DNA of 64,000 nt from Corynebacterium sp. p3-SID1241. GTDB taxonomy: Bacteria > Actinomycetota > Actinomycetes > Mycobacteriales > Mycobacteriaceae. Shown here piece after piece: positions 32,510-42,304 of the stretch. A model generated the notes under the pieces. That model did not search any database and was not told where the DNA came from. It saw only the letters and a list, made by a program, of their open reading frames with translations. Made by a program: the position numbers and the translations under genes. Where the stretch lies: NCBI GenBank assembly GCA_025144025.1, contig JALXWS010000004.1, positions 1 through 64,000 of the forward strand. The letters run 5' to 3'. The stretch's first letter is position 1. Every line of letters starts with the position of its first letter.

Positions 32510-34360
32510 ATGGGACGCGCAGTAGGTATTGACCTTGGTACGACGAACTCCGTCGTTTCCGTACTGGAAGGTGGCGAGTCCACCGTTATTGCAAACTCTG
32601 AGGGCTCCCGCACCACGCCTTCTGTTGTTGCTTTTGCAAAGAACGGCGAAATCCTAGTTGGTCAGTCCGCTAAGAACCAGGCGGTGACCAATGTTGACCG
32701 CACCATCCGCTCCGTCAAGCGCCACATCGGCACTGACTGGAAGATCAACATTGATGACAAGGACTACACCTCCCAGGAGATCTCCGCCCGCACGCTGATG
32801 AAGCTGAAGCGCGATGCGGAGTCTTACTTGGGCGAGGACGTTACCGACGCCGTTATTACCGTCCCGGCTTACTTCGAGGATGCACAGCGCCAGGCCACCA
32901 AGGAAGCTGGCCAGATTGCAGGCCTGAACGTGCTGCGTATTGTCAACGAGCCAACCGCCGCAGCTTTGGCATATGGCCTAGAAAAGGGCGAGCAGGAGCA
33001 GACCATCCTGGTATTCGACCTGGGTGGCGGCACCTTCGACGTCTCCTTGCTGGAAATCGGCGATGGTGTGGTTGAGGTTATGGCCACCGCCGGCGATAAC
33101 GAGCTGGGTGGCGATGACTGGGATCAGCGCATCGTTGACTGGCTGGTAGACCGCTTCAAGACTTCCCAGGGTGTTGACCTGACCAAGGACAAGCGCGCCG
33201 TGCAGCGTCTGCGCGAGGCTGCAGAGAAGGCCAAGATTGAGCTGTCCTCCTCCCAGCAGGCCAACATCAACCTGCCGTACATCACCGTTGACTCCGACAA
33301 GAACCCGCTGTTCTTGGATGAGACCTTGACCCGCACCGAGTTCCAGAAGATCACCCAGGATCTGCTGGACCGCACCAAGGCTCCGTTTAACCAGGTCATT
33401 AAGGATGCTGACCTTTCCGTCGGCGATATCGACCACGTTGTTCTCGTTGGTGGCTCCACCCGTATGCCAGCCGTATCTGACCTGGTTAAGGAACTGACCG
33501 GCAAGGATGCCAACAAGGGCGTTAACCCGGACGAGGTTGTTGCTGTGGGCGCTGCCCTACAGGCAGGCGTGCTGCGCGGCGAGGTTAAGGACGTGCTGCT
33601 TCTCGACGTCACCCCGCTGTCCCTCGGCATTGAGACCAAGGGTGGCGTGATGACCAAGCTTATCGAGCGCAACACCACCATTCCAACCAAGAAGTCCGAG
33701 ACCTTCACCACCGCGGAAGACAACCAGCCTTCCGTACAGATTCAGGTCTTCCAGGGCGAGCGCGAGATGGCTACCGCCAATAAGCTGCTGGGCTCCTTCG
33801 AGCTCGGCAGTATTGCTCCGGCACCGCGCGGTGTTCCGCAGATTGAGGTCACCTTCGATATCGATGCCAACGGCATCGTCCACGTGACCGCAAAGGACAA
33901 GGGCACCGGCAAGGAAAACACCATCAAGATTCAGGATGGTTCCGGCCTGTCCCAGGAAGAGATCGACCGCATGGTCAAGGACGCTGAGCAGCACGCCGAA
34001 GAGGACAAGAAGCGCCGCGAGGAGCAGGAGCTGCGCAATAACGCAGAGTCCACCTCCTACCAGACCCGCAAGTTCTTGGATGACAACGCTGACAAGGTAT
34101 CCGAGGACGTGAAGACCAAGGTCACCGAGGCTGCTGACGCCGTCGATGAGGCCCTGAAGGGCGATGACCTCGAGGCCATCAAGTCCGCAGTGGAGAAGCT
34201 GTCCACCGAATCCCAGGAGATGGGCAAGCAGATCTACGAGGCACAGGCTGCTGAGGCCGGCACCGAAGGTGCTGCCGATGCAGGCGCTGCTCAGGGGGAC
34301 CCGAATGTCGTCGACGCTGAGGTCGTTGACGAGGACGAGAACAAGGATGGCGACAAGTAA
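32510..34360 (+). CDS. dnaK: Hsp70 chaperone DnaK
   Basis: An ATP-driven chaperone, 616 residues. The N-terminal ATPase opens with [18 protein letters not shown] and has [17 protein letters not shown] and [12 protein letters not shown]; the substrate-binding domain holds [14 protein letters not shown]. The C-terminal lid is Ala/Asp/Glu-rich. The ATG at 32510 follows AAAAGGAGAAG; the upstream in-frame extension crosses the operators and is not coding. It is the first gene of dnaK-grpE-dnaJ-hspR and its stop overlaps grpE by one base. Regulation is by SigH promoter and two HAIR sites. Confidence 0.98.
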   Translation: MGRAVGIDLGTTNSVVSVLEGGESTVIANSEGSRTTPSVVAFAKNGEILVGQSAKNQAVTNVDRTIRSVKRHIGTDWKINIDDKDYTSQEISARTLMKLKRDAESYLGEDVTDAVITVPAYFEDAQRQATKEAGQIAGLNVLRIVNEPTAAALAYGLEKGEQEQTILVFDLGGGTFDVSLLEIGDGVVEVMATAGDNELGGDDWDQRIVDWLVDRFKTSQGVDLTKDKRAVQRLREAAEKAKIELSSSQQANINLPYITVDSDKNPLFLDETLTRTEFQKITQDLLDRTKAPFNQVIKDADLSVGDIDHVVLVGGSTRMPAVSDLVKELTGKDANKGVNPDEVVAVGAALQAGVLRGEVKDVLLLDVTPLSLGIETKGGVMTKLIERNTTIPTKKSETFTTAEDNQPSVQIQVFQGEREMATANKLLGSFELGSIAPAPRGVPQIEVTFDIDANGIVHVTAKDKGTGKENTIKIQDGSGLSQEEIDRMVKDAEQHAEEDKKRREEQELRNNAESTSYQTRKFLDDNADKVSEDVKTKVTEAADAVDEALKGDDLEAIKSAVEKLSTESQEMGKQIYEAQAAEAGTEGAADAGAAQGDPNVVDAEVVDEDENKDGDK

Positions 34361-35067
34361 TGACTCAGGACAGCGGAATGCCGCAAAACCCAGGCGACCC
34401 GGAAAACACGGATCCGGAGGCTACCTCGGCTGACCGCGCTGAGGCTGCCGCCGAGCAGGCTGAGGAGGCCCAGGCCGCGCAAGAAGCGCAGGCTGATGCC
34501 ACCGAAGAAGCCGAGCTGGATCCCTCTCTCGATGCTGACCTCGAAGAAGCGCTGGCAGATGTCAACGCTGATGAGGTAGAGGCCGAAGCCGCGGGCGAAG
34601 AGCCCGCGGGCGCCGGCGTTAGCGATGTGGAAGCACAGTTGGCAGAACGCACGGAGGACCTGCAGCGTCTGAATGCGGAATACACCAACTACCGCCGCCG
34701 CACCGAGCGTGACCGCCAAGCCGTCATCGAGACCGCCAAGGCCAAGGTCATCGCAGATTTTCTGCCTGTCCTTGATGACCTGGAACTGGCCGATGAACAC
34801 GGTGACTTGGAAGGCCCTCTCAAGGCGTTTGCGGATAAGCTCCAGGACACTCTGGCAAAGCACGAACTCGCGGCCTTCGGTCAAGAGGGCGATGCCTTCG
34901 ACCCGGAGATCCACGAGGCCGTGCAGGATTTGTCCTCAGGTGATGAACAGGTGCTCGGTACCGTGCTGCGCAAGGGTTACCGCGTGGGCGAGAGGTTGGT
35001 ACGCAATGCCATGGTCATCATCGCGGACCCCAGCGATGAGGCCGGCAGCTCGGAAGATTCCGAATAA
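34360..35067 (+). CDS. grpE: Nucleotide exchange factor GrpE
   Basis: Releases ADP from DnaK. The 235 residues include a long, very acidic, Ala/Glu/Asp-rich disordered N-terminus (~85 residues). A dimerising helix follows ([20 protein letters not shown]), then the beta domain with the family signature region [20 protein letters not shown] near the end. ATG overlaps the dnaK stop. A strong terminator-like hairpin follows directly, before dnaJ. Confidence 0.96.
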   Translation: MTQDSGMPQNPGDPENTDPEATSADRAEAAAEQAEEAQAAQEAQADATEEAELDPSLDADLEEALADVNADEVEAEAAGEEPAGAGVSDVEAQLAERTEDLQRLNAEYTNYRRRTERDRQAVIETAKAKVIADFLPVLDDLELADEHGDLEGPLKAFADKLQDTLAKHELAAFGQEGDAFDPEIHEAVQDLSSGDEQVLGTVLRKGYRVGERLVRNAMVIIADPSDEAGSSEDSE

Positions 35068-35073
35068 TTAACC

Positions 35074-35124
35074 AAAAAGGGCGCCCTGGGAACTTAACTT
35101 TCACCTTCCCGTGGCGCCCTTTTT
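35074..35124 (+). terminator. Hairpin between grpE and dnaJ
   Basis: AAAAAGGGCGCC (35074-35085) and GGCGCCCTTTTT (35113-35124) are perfectly complementary; the loop is 27 nt. It ends in TTTTT like an intrinsic terminator. It could set a lower level for dnaJ-hspR than for dnaK-grpE. Confidence 0.7.
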
Positions 35125-35166
35125 ACTTAACTTCTAGCGATTCTCTTTGAAAGGAGGAGATGCCCA

Positions 35167-36372
35167 GTGAGCGCTAAACCCGAATGGGCAGACAAGGATT
35201 ATTATGCGGATCTGGGGGTCTCCTCGTCCGCAGAACAGAACGAAATCAAGCGTGCTTACCGCAAACTAGCCCGCGAAAACCACCCCGATACCCACCCGGA
35301 CGACCCCGCAGCAGCGGAAAGGTTCAAAAAGGTTGCGGAAGCCTATGACGTGCTTTCCGACGCCTCTGAGCGCAAGGAATACGACCAGTTCAAGGCAATG
35401 CTGCGCAATGGTGGTGGCTTTGGACGGATGGGAGGCGCCGGGTTTCCCGGCGGGTTTCGATCCACACGCATGGGTGGACAAGGTGCGCAAGAATTCGACC
35501 TCTCGGACCTCTTCGGAGGATCCGCTGGAGGAGCGGCTCAAAGCGGCGGTGTTGGGGATATCTTCGGTAGCGTTTTCAACCGCGGCGGTGGTGCTGGCCA
35601 CTCAGCTAAACCGTCGCGGGGGGCCGACGTCGAAACGGAAATAACCCTTGACTTCCGCGAGGCCGCTAAGGGAATAACCATCCCTTTGGCGCTGAGCGGC
35701 AACGCACCGTGCACCACGTGCCACGGCTCAGGGTCTGCTTCCGGTAAAACCTCCACCTGCGGCACGTGCAATGGCTCGGGCTATACGTCTGAAAACCGCG
35801 GTGCCTTTGGATTTTCCGCTCCATGCAAGGATTGCGACGGCACTGGCCGCCGTATTACGGACCCGTGTAAGGATTGCCACGGTACCGGCACGGTTCACCG
35901 CACCCGCAATATCACCGTTCGCATCCCGGCCGGTGTTATCGATGGCCAAAAGGTACGCCTCGCCGGCCAGGGTGAAGCAGGCCCCAACGGCACCCCGGCC
36001 GGAGACCTGTTTGTTGCAGTGACCGTCAAGCCGGACAAGGTCTTTACTCGCGAAGGCGATGATCTCCATGTCACCGTTCCGGTTTCCTTCACGGAGCTCG
36101 CTTTGGGCGATACCATCACGGTTCCTACCTTGGATAACCCGGTTCGCGTGAAGATTCCGGCCGGCACGCCAGATGGGCGCACGCTGCGGGTGCGCGGAAG
36201 GGGCATCGCCAAGCGCGGTGGCACTTCTGGTGACCTGCTGGTTAGCGTTCAGGTCACCGTGCCCACCAAGCTCGATGCCGCTGCTTCCAGCGCTCTGCGC
36301 ACCTATGCTCAAGCGGAAAAGGACTCCGGTTTCAACCCGCGTGCGGGGTGGGCCGGCACCGAGAATGCTTAA
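35167..36372 (+). CDS. dnaJ: Hsp40 co-chaperone DnaJ
   Basis: Stimulates the DnaK ATPase and binds unfolded clients. It has 401 residues: a J domain with HPD in [12 protein letters not shown] (~residue 38), a Gly/Phe-rich linker, and four zinc-finger CxxCxGxG repeats ([32 protein letters not shown]). Two C-terminal beta-barrels follow. The GTG start follows GAAAGGAGGAG. It lies between the grpE hairpin and hspR, 20 bp upstream of the latter. Confidence 0.97.
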   Translation: MSAKPEWADKDYYADLGVSSSAEQNEIKRAYRKLARENHPDTHPDDPAAAERFKKVAEAYDVLSDASERKEYDQFKAMLRNGGGFGRMGGAGFPGGFRSTRMGGQGAQEFDLSDLFGGSAGGAAQSGGVGDIFGSVFNRGGGAGHSAKPSRGADVETEITLDFREAAKGITIPLALSGNAPCTTCHGSGSASGKTSTCGTCNGSGYTSENRGAFGFSAPCKDCDGTGRRITDPCKDCHGTGTVHRTRNITVRIPAGVIDGQKVRLAGQGEAGPNGTPAGDLFVAVTVKPDKVFTREGDDLHVTVPVSFTELALGDTITVPTLDNPVRVKIPAGTPDGRTLRVRGRGIAKRGGTSGDLLVSVQVTVPTKLDAAASSALRTYAQAEKDSGFNPRAGWAGTENA

Positions 36373-36392
36373 GGCAGGAGGTGTGTTAAGAA

Positions 36393-36842
36393 ATGAGCAC
36401 TGGAAAGGCAGAAGATTCCGGCACCGCGGTCTACGTCATTTCCGTAGCGGCGGAGCTATCTGGGATGCACGCCCAAACCCTGCGAACCTATGACCGCATG
36501 GGTTTGGTCTCCCCGGCTCGTACCCGTGGTGGCGGCCGCCGCTACTCCGACCGGGACATCGAGCTATTGCGCAAGATCCAGGCGCTGTCCCAAGACGATG
36601 GCGTCAATCTTGCCGGAATCAAGTCCATCATCGAGTTGACCGAGGAACGCGATCGGCTCGAGGCCGAGCGCGACGCTTTAGCTGAAGAGGTCCGGGCCCT
36701 GCGAGAGCAGGCCGCCGGCCGTCGCTCCCAGCGCAGTGGTGAGCTTGTCCATGTCCCACGGTCCACCTCCGTGGTGATGTGGAGCCCACGCACCGCGCGT
36801 GAGCGCAAGCGCTCCCGCGGCCGTGGATATGGCCAAGACTAA
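36393..36842 (+). CDS. hspR: Heat-shock repressor HspR (MerR family)
   Basis: A 149-residue MerR-type repressor that, with DnaK as co-repressor, binds HAIR sites upstream of dnaK and clpB. The winged helix-turn-helix is at residues ~13-80 (HAQTLRTYDRMGLVSPARTR, GGGRRYSDRDIELLRKIQAL). A coiled coil (ELTEERDRLEAERDALAEEV) and a basic C-terminus follow. RBS GGAGG lies 11 nt upstream. As the last gene of the operon it closes the feedback loop. Confidence 0.95.
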   Translation: MSTGKAEDSGTAVYVISVAAELSGMHAQTLRTYDRMGLVSPARTRGGGRRYSDRDIELLRKIQALSQDDGVNLAGIKSIIELTEERDRLEAERDALAEEVRALREQAAGRRSQRSGELVHVPRSTSVVMWSPRTARERKRSRGRGYGQD

Positions 36843-36870
36843 CTCTCGCTCTGCAGACGAGTACACCCAA

Positions 36871-36910
36871 CCCCGCAGCCAGCTTCCCCGCTGGCTGCGG
36901 GGTTTTCTTC
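36871..36910 (+). terminator. Terminator of the dnaK operon
   Basis: CCCCGCAGCCAGC-TTCCCC-GCTGGCTGCGGGG, a 13-bp perfect stem followed by TTTTCTTCT. Confidence 0.92.
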
Positions 36911-36936
36911 TACTCGCGTATTCGCGGTGCCATGTG

Positions 36937-36983
36937 AATATTTGCAAAGGAGGTAACCGTAATAAGTGCGCATTGCAAAGTTT
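36937..36983. promoter_or_regulatory. Two RamB-like sites upstream of ald
   Basis: AATATTTGCAAA (36937-36948) and, on the other strand, AAACTTTGCAAT (36972-36983) resemble the RamB motif AAACTTTGCAAA at 10 and 11 of 12 positions. RamB and RamA control ald and acetate genes in C. glutamicum; its action here is inferred. Confidence 0.4.
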
Positions 36984-37086
36984 AGGGTTAGGATGACTAG
37001 CAGGTGGGTGATGTAGAACACGCCAGTAAGCAATAGTGTTGTACAACACTCCCATCTGTAATTTTCTCCAGGAAAGGACACACGCC

Positions 37087-38607
37087 ATGACCCTGTATGC
37101 AGCCCCGGGAACCGAAGACTCCATCGTTGACTACCGCGAACGCTATGACAACTACATCGGCGGCCAATGGGTGGCGCCCGTCGATGGTGAATACATGGAC
37201 AACATCAGTCCGGTAAACGGCGAGGTATTTTGCCAGGTAGCTCGCGGCAAAGAAGCCGATATCAACTTGGCTATCGATGCCGCGGAAAAGGCCTTCGAAA
37301 ACTTCGGTAAAACCACCCCGGCCGAGCGTGCGTTGCTCCTGCATCGCATCGCGGACCGCATCGAGGAAAACCTGGAAAAGATTGCGGTCGCGGAAACTTG
37401 GGAGAATGGCAAGGCCGTACGCGAAACTCTGGCCGCTGATATTCCGCTGGCTGTGGATCACTTCCGCTACTTCGCTGGCGCCATCCGCGCCCAAGAAGGC
37501 CGCCTGTCCCAGCTCAACCAGGATACCGTGGCTTATCACTACCATGAGCCGCTCGGCGTCGTAGGCCAGATTATCCCGTGGAATTTCCCGTTGCTCATGG
37601 CCGCCTGGAAGATTGCGCCAGCGCTGGCTGCTGGAAACTGCATTGTTATGAAGCCGGCTGAGCAAACCCCAGCATCCATCCTGTTGCTCATCGATATCAT
37701 CGGTGATCTTCTTCCTGACGGCGTGCTTAATATCGTCAATGGCCTGGGAGATGAAGCCGGTGCGGCACTATCCGGTTCGGACCGCATTGCCAAAATCGCC
37801 TTCACCGGCTCTACCCCGGTGGGCAAGATCATCAACAAGGCTGCCGCTGACAAGGTCATCCCCGTTACCTTGGAGCTGGGTGGTAAATCCCCGTCCCTCT
37901 TCTTCAAAGACATCATGGATGAAGACGACTCCTACCTGGAAAAGTGTGTAGAGGGCTTTGTCATGTTTGCCCTTAACCAAGGCGAGGTCTGCACGTGTCC
38001 ATCGCGCGCGCTGGTGCACGAAGACATTGCGGATAAGTTCTTGGAACTGGCCGTTGAGCGCGTCAAGAAGATTAAGATTGGACACCCGCTTGATACGGAA
38101 ACCATGATGGGTGCGCAGGCCTCCCAGGAGCAGATGGACAAGATCAAGCAGTACCTGGAGATTGGTCCGCAAGAAGGTGCGGAGACTCTTGTTGGCGGCC
38201 ACGTGAACAAGGTGGAAGGTCTAGAAAAGGGCTACTACATTGAGCCCACCGTGTTTAAGGGAAGTAACGACATGCGCATCTTCCAAGAAGAGATCTTCGG
38301 CCCAGTGCTCTCCGTAGCTACGTTTAAGGACTATGACGAGGCGATCGCAATCGCTAACGCCACCAACTTCGGCCTTGGTGCCGGCGTATGGTCGCGCAGC
38401 CAAAACATCTGCTACCGCGCAGGCCGCGATATCCAGGCCGGCCGCGTGTGGGTCAATCACTACCATGACTACCCAGCGCACAGCGCCTTTGGTGGCTACA
38501 AGGAATCTGGCCTTGGCCGTGAGAACCACTTGATGATGCTGGGCCACTATCAGGAGACTAAGAATATGTTGGTCTCCTATTCGGACCAGCCGGCTGGTCT
38601 GTTCTAA
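37087..38607 (+). CDS. ald: Acetaldehyde dehydrogenase
   Basis: NAD-dependent oxidation of acetaldehyde to acetate, used in ethanol catabolism. It has 506 residues, with [20 protein letters not shown], the Glu block [12 protein letters not shown], and the catalytic Cys in [15 protein letters not shown]. Length and sequence match corynebacterial Ald. The ATG at 37087 follows GAAAGGA; the longer frame starts in the promoter. Downstream pta (window end) handles acetyl phosphate in the same acetate branch, though from another operon. Confidence 0.92.
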   Translation: MTLYAAPGTEDSIVDYRERYDNYIGGQWVAPVDGEYMDNISPVNGEVFCQVARGKEADINLAIDAAEKAFENFGKTTPAERALLLHRIADRIEENLEKIAVAETWENGKAVRETLAADIPLAVDHFRYFAGAIRAQEGRLSQLNQDTVAYHYHEPLGVVGQIIPWNFPLLMAAWKIAPALAAGNCIVMKPAEQTPASILLLIDIIGDLLPDGVLNIVNGLGDEAGAALSGSDRIAKIAFTGSTPVGKIINKAAADKVIPVTLELGGKSPSLFFKDIMDEDDSYLEKCVEGFVMFALNQGEVCTCPSRALVHEDIADKFLELAVERVKKIKIGHPLDTETMMGAQASQEQMDKIKQYLEIGPQEGAETLVGGHVNKVEGLEKGYYIEPTVFKGSNDMRIFQEEIFGPVLSVATFKDYDEAIAIANATNFGLGAGVWSRSQNICYRAGRDIQAGRVWVNHYHDYPAHSAFGGYKESGLGRENHLMMLGHYQETKNMLVSYSDQPAGLF

Positions 38608-38625
38608 AAGGCCCTACCTCTCGGA

Positions 38626-39792
38626 CTAGTTCGCGCGTGCCACTTGGCCTAGGCCACGCAAGAACCGCGGGTCCTCCCAATAGGAGCCATGATCGCCAGG
38701 GAGGCCATCCGCACCGGGAAGGAGAGTAGCGCCAAAGGTATCAATGGTGGGATCGGGGCCATGGATGCCGCCGTGAGGCCCCGTCGCGATTGCGATGGGG
38801 TCGTTGGCGTTTGTGGTTGCCCAGATGCGGCCATGCAGTTCTGAGGCGTGGCCAGCGCCGGTGCCGGGACTGCCGACGAGCACTACGTCCTCAGCAATCC
38901 TTTCCTGCTTTGCGGCATGCCCGGTGACGACAGAACCATAGGAGTATCCCACTACTGTGCGCTTGGCCTGTGGATAGCGTCTACCGAGCGAGCGCTGAAA
39001 CCGGGCGAGTTCTTGACTGGCAGTTCGCGCGGGAGAGGCGTGAACCGCACGGGGCAGGGAGGAGGGTGCCTGGTAGCCCAACCACACGACCGCGGGCCCG
39101 CCGCTGGCCTTGGCTAGATTGCGGCCGCGGTCTACCGCACGCTGCCAGGTTTCTGGATCGGAGGAGTGAACTCCTTCTACGAAGGTGGTAAGTGATGCCG
39201 GCGTAGTCCTAAAGCTGCCAGGGTCCACCATGGCTACGAGCCGTCCGTCGCTAGTTTCTAGCACTCGCATATCTGGGTTCTGCGCGGCTAGCTGAGATAC
39301 GTGCTCGCTGGCGTGGGCAAGATTAATCTCGTGGACGGTATCCACTGGAAGATCGGAGAAGTCTTCCAAGCGAACGGGTGGGGCCACCCCGGCAGGCGTA
39401 CATAGGGCATCGATTTCTTGGGAGCAGAGCCAGTCGAGGGAATCGCCCAGCGCCCGCACTTGATTCAACAAGAGCCCTGCGGCGCTGGCCGCGGCGCCAT
39501 TGCGCTCATCCACTTGTCCTAGAAATGCGATGATGCGGTCCTCGAGTTCCTCGCGGCGGGCCTGCAGGCTGGCGTGGAGTTCAAGGGTGGTGGCAACCTG
39601 CTCCATCTGGTGCAGTGGTTGTGCGAGCCAGTCCGTGTAGCCCGCCAAACTGGTGCGCGCGGCCTCGCCAGCGGGTCCAATCAGTGATAGGTCGATCCAA
39701 TCCTGGTGCGCATCTATAACACGAAAGCGCAGTTCAGCGTGTTCGCTGTGCAACGTACTGGCACCATTTTTTAAAGCCACGGATAGGGTCAT
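38626..39792 (-). CDS. DUF1023 alpha/beta hydrolase
   Basis: A 388-residue protein. The C-terminal half carries an alpha/beta-hydrolase core with nucleophile elbow VVGYSYGSVV, the oxyanion segment VVWLGYQAPS, and a late His (LPGDHGSYWED). The N-terminal ~180 residues are helical and resemble the WXG100-like regions that precede DUF1023 domains in actinobacteria. There is no signal peptide. It overlaps by 4 bp with the 87-residue gene upstream, suggesting a pair possibly exported by a type VII-like route; that is inference. Substrate unknown. Confidence 0.8.
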   Translation of the reverse strand: MTLSVALKNGASTLHSEHAELRFRVIDAHQDWIDLSLIGPAGEAARTSLAGYTDWLAQPLHQMEQVATTLELHASLQARREELEDRIIAFLGQVDERNGAAASAAGLLLNQVRALGDSLDWLCSQEIDALCTPAGVAPPVRLEDFSDLPVDTVHEINLAHASEHVSQLAAQNPDMRVLETSDGRLVAMVDPGSFRTTPASLTTFVEGVHSSDPETWQRAVDRGRNLAKASGGPAVVWLGYQAPSSLPRAVHASPARTASQELARFQRSLGRRYPQAKRTVVGYSYGSVVTGHAAKQERIAEDVVLVGSPGTGAGHASELHGRIWATTNANDPIAIATGPHGGIHGPDPTIDTFGATLLPGADGLPGDHGSYWEDPRFLRGLGQVARAN

Positions 39793-40052
39793 CGCGCATC
39801 TCCCAATGCATGGCCCAGGCGGGAATCCACCCCGGAGGCAGCGTGGAGGAAGGCCTCAACGGAGCGCAATTGCTCGGCGGTGGCGTCCTCCGTTGCAGCC
39901 ACGGTGTTGGACCAGGTGGCACGGGCTCGCTCTAGTGCGGCCGCGGTGCGGCAGGTGGTATCGAGTGCGGTCGTCGGCGGTGGCAGCGGAGGGCGCGCCA
40001 TGAGGGAATGGACGTAATCGGGCAGGTGCGTGGGAATTTCTACATAACTCAT
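39789..40052 (-). CDS. Small helical WXG100-like protein, 87 residues
   Basis: Helical, without a signal peptide. A Pro-rich hinge (MARPPLPPPTTALD) is followed by a helical segment containing ARATWSNTVAATEDATAEQL. Size and position in front of a DUF1023 hydrolase suggest an ESX-type partner, but the canonical W-x-G turn is not present. Its stop overlaps the hydrolase start (4 bp), indicating coupling. Confidence 0.6.
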   Translation of the reverse strand: MSYVEIPTHLPDYVHSLMARPPLPPPTTALDTTCRTAAALERARATWSNTVAATEDATAEQLRSVEAFLHAASGVDSRLGHALGDAR

Positions 40053-40105
40053 GCCCCTAAGCCTGAAGGACCATACAACGCCGTGCTAGGGGTAAAGACG
40101 CAGCC

Positions 40106-40114
40106 TGTGGATAA
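40106..40114 (-). promoter_or_regulatory. Perfect DnaA box in a divergent promoter region
   Basis: TGTGGATAA is the reverse complement of TTATCCACA. It lies between the divergent starts at 40052 and 40144. The surrounding CTGTGGATAACTCC recurs at about 41114, there inside a coding region. It could be a chance match. Confidence 0.35.
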
Positions 40115-40143
40115 CTCCGCCATGCTTCATTATTTTGGGAGGC

Positions 40144-40959
40144 ATGAAGGTAGCAGCAGTGCAGTTAACGTCCACCAGTAATGTCACCGAAAACCAGGAA
40201 CTGGCCCTCGCCAAGATCCGTGAGGCGGCCGGAAACGGGGCGCGGTTAATCGTGCTGCCGGAGGCCACGGCGCAGAATTTCCGCTCCGGGCGCCTTGATG
40301 AGCAGGCGCAGACGCTCGAAGGCCCGTTCGCCACGGCGATCCAAACGCTCGCGGAGGAACTTGAGGTCACCGTCGTGGCAGGCATGTTCTGCCCAGCCGA
40401 TACCGTGGAACGCGACGGGAAGACCATAAATCGCGTGACCAATACGGCGCTCATTGCGGGTCCCGGCGTGCTGGGCGGCTACGACAAGATCCACACCTAC
40501 GATGCCTTTGACTACCACGAATCAGATACGGTCTTGGCCGGCGAATCATTGGTGGCCTTTGACGTAGATGACCTCGTAGTAGGCGTGGCTACCTGCTATG
40601 ACATCCGCTTTCCAGAGCAGTTCAAGGAGCTTGCCAGCCAGGGCGCGCAGCTCATCGTGGTGCCTACCAGTTGGGCGGACGGCCCCGGCAAGCTGGAGCA
40701 GTGGCGCCTGCTTACGGCCGCGCGTGCCTTGGACTCCACCAGCTATATCGTTGCAGCCGGCCAGTCGCGCCCGGGTGGCGATGCGGAGGCGGGCAATCCT
40801 TCCGGCCCGACGGGCATTGGCCATTCCACCATCGTCGATCCGAATGGCGTGCGCGTTGCCGAGGCCGGCTATGAAGATGACATCCTTTATGCCGACATTG
40901 ATCCGAATGAGGTATCGAAAACGCGCCGCGCCCTGCCGGTTGTGGGCGCTGTGGATTAG
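40144..40959 (+). CDS. Carbon-nitrogen hydrolase (nitrilase superfamily amidase)
   Basis: A 271-residue amidase of the Nit/omega-amidase type. The Glu-Lys-Cys triad is visible in IVLPEATAQNF, GGYDKIHTYDAF and VATCYDIRFPEQF. The start MKVAAVQLTS fits the family; GGGAGG sits only one base before this ATG, so the RBS is unusual, and a TTG nine bases upstream is the alternative. Deaminated glutathione or 2-oxoacid amides are likely substrates by family. It converges with the flavohemoprotein gene with a 4-bp overlap. Confidence 0.85.
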   Translation: MKVAAVQLTSTSNVTENQELALAKIREAAGNGARLIVLPEATAQNFRSGRLDEQAQTLEGPFATAIQTLAEELEVTVVAGMFCPADTVERDGKTINRVTNTALIAGPGVLGGYDKIHTYDAFDYHESDTVLAGESLVAFDVDDLVVGVATCYDIRFPEQFKELASQGAQLIVVPTSWADGPGKLEQWRLLTAARALDSTSYIVAAGQSRPGGDAEAGNPSGPTGIGHSTIVDPNGVRVAEAGYEDDILYADIDPNEVSKTRRALPVVGAVD

Positions 40960-42125
40960 GAAAGCGCCGCATAGTCTTCCGGCTGCCAGCGTCCGTCGCG
41001 GCCCCAACTAAGGACGTCGATCTGCTGCTTGCCGATGCCCCTTTGAACCAACTTTTCCGTACCTTCCGCGACTTCCTCGGCCGGTCCGACGAGCAAAAAA
41101 CGTGGGGGAGTGCCTGTGGATAACTCCACCTCGTTGACTACTACATCGGTCGGTTCCCCGGAGGCCGCGTAGTCGGCGCCGGGTGCCAATTCGCGGGCAT
41201 TGAGCAACCACGGGTCCTCTTCTTCCCGCACGATGCGGCGCACCGGTACGCCAAGTGCTGCCAGGTTCTGCTGGAAGTAAGTGTCGTAGTGTGCGCCGGG
41301 GCTGCCCGCTACGGCAAAGATGCGCGGTACCTGGCGGCTATTCTCCTTCAGCGCGGCGAGCGCCACGCACCGTGCTGTAGCCCAACCGGTGCTATAAGCA
41401 ATAATCACTGACTCGCCCGGCCCTGAGTCATTGGCGCTGATGCCACCGCTGGGCTGGCCCAGGGTCCACCAATCGCCGGGCTGCGCGTGGGCGAGGGAAC
41501 GAGAAGCCTCGCCTGCAGAGGAGACGTGGAAGATCAGCTGACCGGTCCCGTCGGCAGGCTGCGCGGGGGTTAGCATCCGCCATTGGCCGGGCAAGTACTG
41601 CGTGGTTACGGGAAAGTGCTGGCCTGGCTGATAGGGCACGGCAAGGCCGGCCTCCACGCGGATGACTGCGGTATCCCGGGTGGGGTGGTCTACGGCAACA
41701 ACTTGTGCCGAGTAGGCTGGCGCCTCGCCGGCCGCGTCTGCCTCTCGGGCGGCCTTAGCCATCGCCTCGCATACCTGGTGGATGACGTCGCGTGCGAAGT
41801 CGTACTGATACTGCGTCAGCGCCAGTACCCGCAGGCCCGCCACGAGGGCGTGTTCAAACTGGGAATAGATTTCGGCTGGGAACCCATGCCGGCGGTGATC
41901 GCGGGCGAGCTGGGTGAGTTTGGCAGAGACGTCGGCAAGCAGGGGCTCCCCCGTCTCCGTGTGCTCAAGCACCCACGCCAGCGCAGGTGTCAAGGAGGTA
42001 TGGGTATCGCGCATGGACAGGGCAAAGACCTGCCGGGATTCGGGCACCGCGTTAAAGAAATGCTCGTGCACCGCATCGCGGTACTCGTCTGCGTAGTTTC
42101 GAAAATGCTCGCCCAATTCCCACAT
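40956..42125 (-). CDS. Flavohemoglobin-like protein (type II-like)
   Basis: A 389-residue globin plus ferredoxin-NADP-reductase-type protein. Globin residues 1-140 have a likely proximal His in LTQLARDHRRHGFPAEIY. The FAD/NAD half (from about 145) has PGQHFPVTTQYLPGQWRMLTPA; the R-x-Y-S motif of NO-detoxifying Hmp is altered to RMLTPA. This agrees with type II flavohemoglobins, such as the mycobacterial one also located near clpB, which are proposed to oxidise lactate or quinol rather than act as NO dioxygenases. The assignment is by motif only. Confidence 0.75.
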   Translation of the reverse strand: MWELGEHFRNYADEYRDAVHEHFFNAVPESRQVFALSMRDTHTSLTPALAWVLEHTETGEPLLADVSAKLTQLARDHRRHGFPAEIYSQFEHALVAGLRVLALTQYQYDFARDVIHQVCEAMAKAAREADAAGEAPAYSAQVVAVDHPTRDTAVIRVEAGLAVPYQPGQHFPVTTQYLPGQWRMLTPAQPADGTGQLIFHVSSAGEASRSLAHAQPGDWWTLGQPSGGISANDSGPGESVIIAYSTGWATARCVALAALKENSRQVPRIFAVAGSPGAHYDTYFQQNLAALGVPVRRIVREEEDPWLLNARELAPGADYAASGEPTDVVVNEVELSTGTPPRFLLVGPAEEVAEGTEKLVQRGIGKQQIDVLSWGRDGRWQPEDYAALS

Positions 42126-42304
42126 GTCACATCATCCTAATAGTCAGCGCCCAACCGGGGGTCGAGCTACCTACTGAAAGCTGTAGTGGGGGTGAAAACG
42201 GGATCGTATGTTGTGGCTCACTTAGTGGCAGGTATTGTACTGTCTATCCGACTGCCCTCCAACGGGGGCAGTCTGTCATAACTGCACAGCTAGAAAGGGT
42301 CCTC

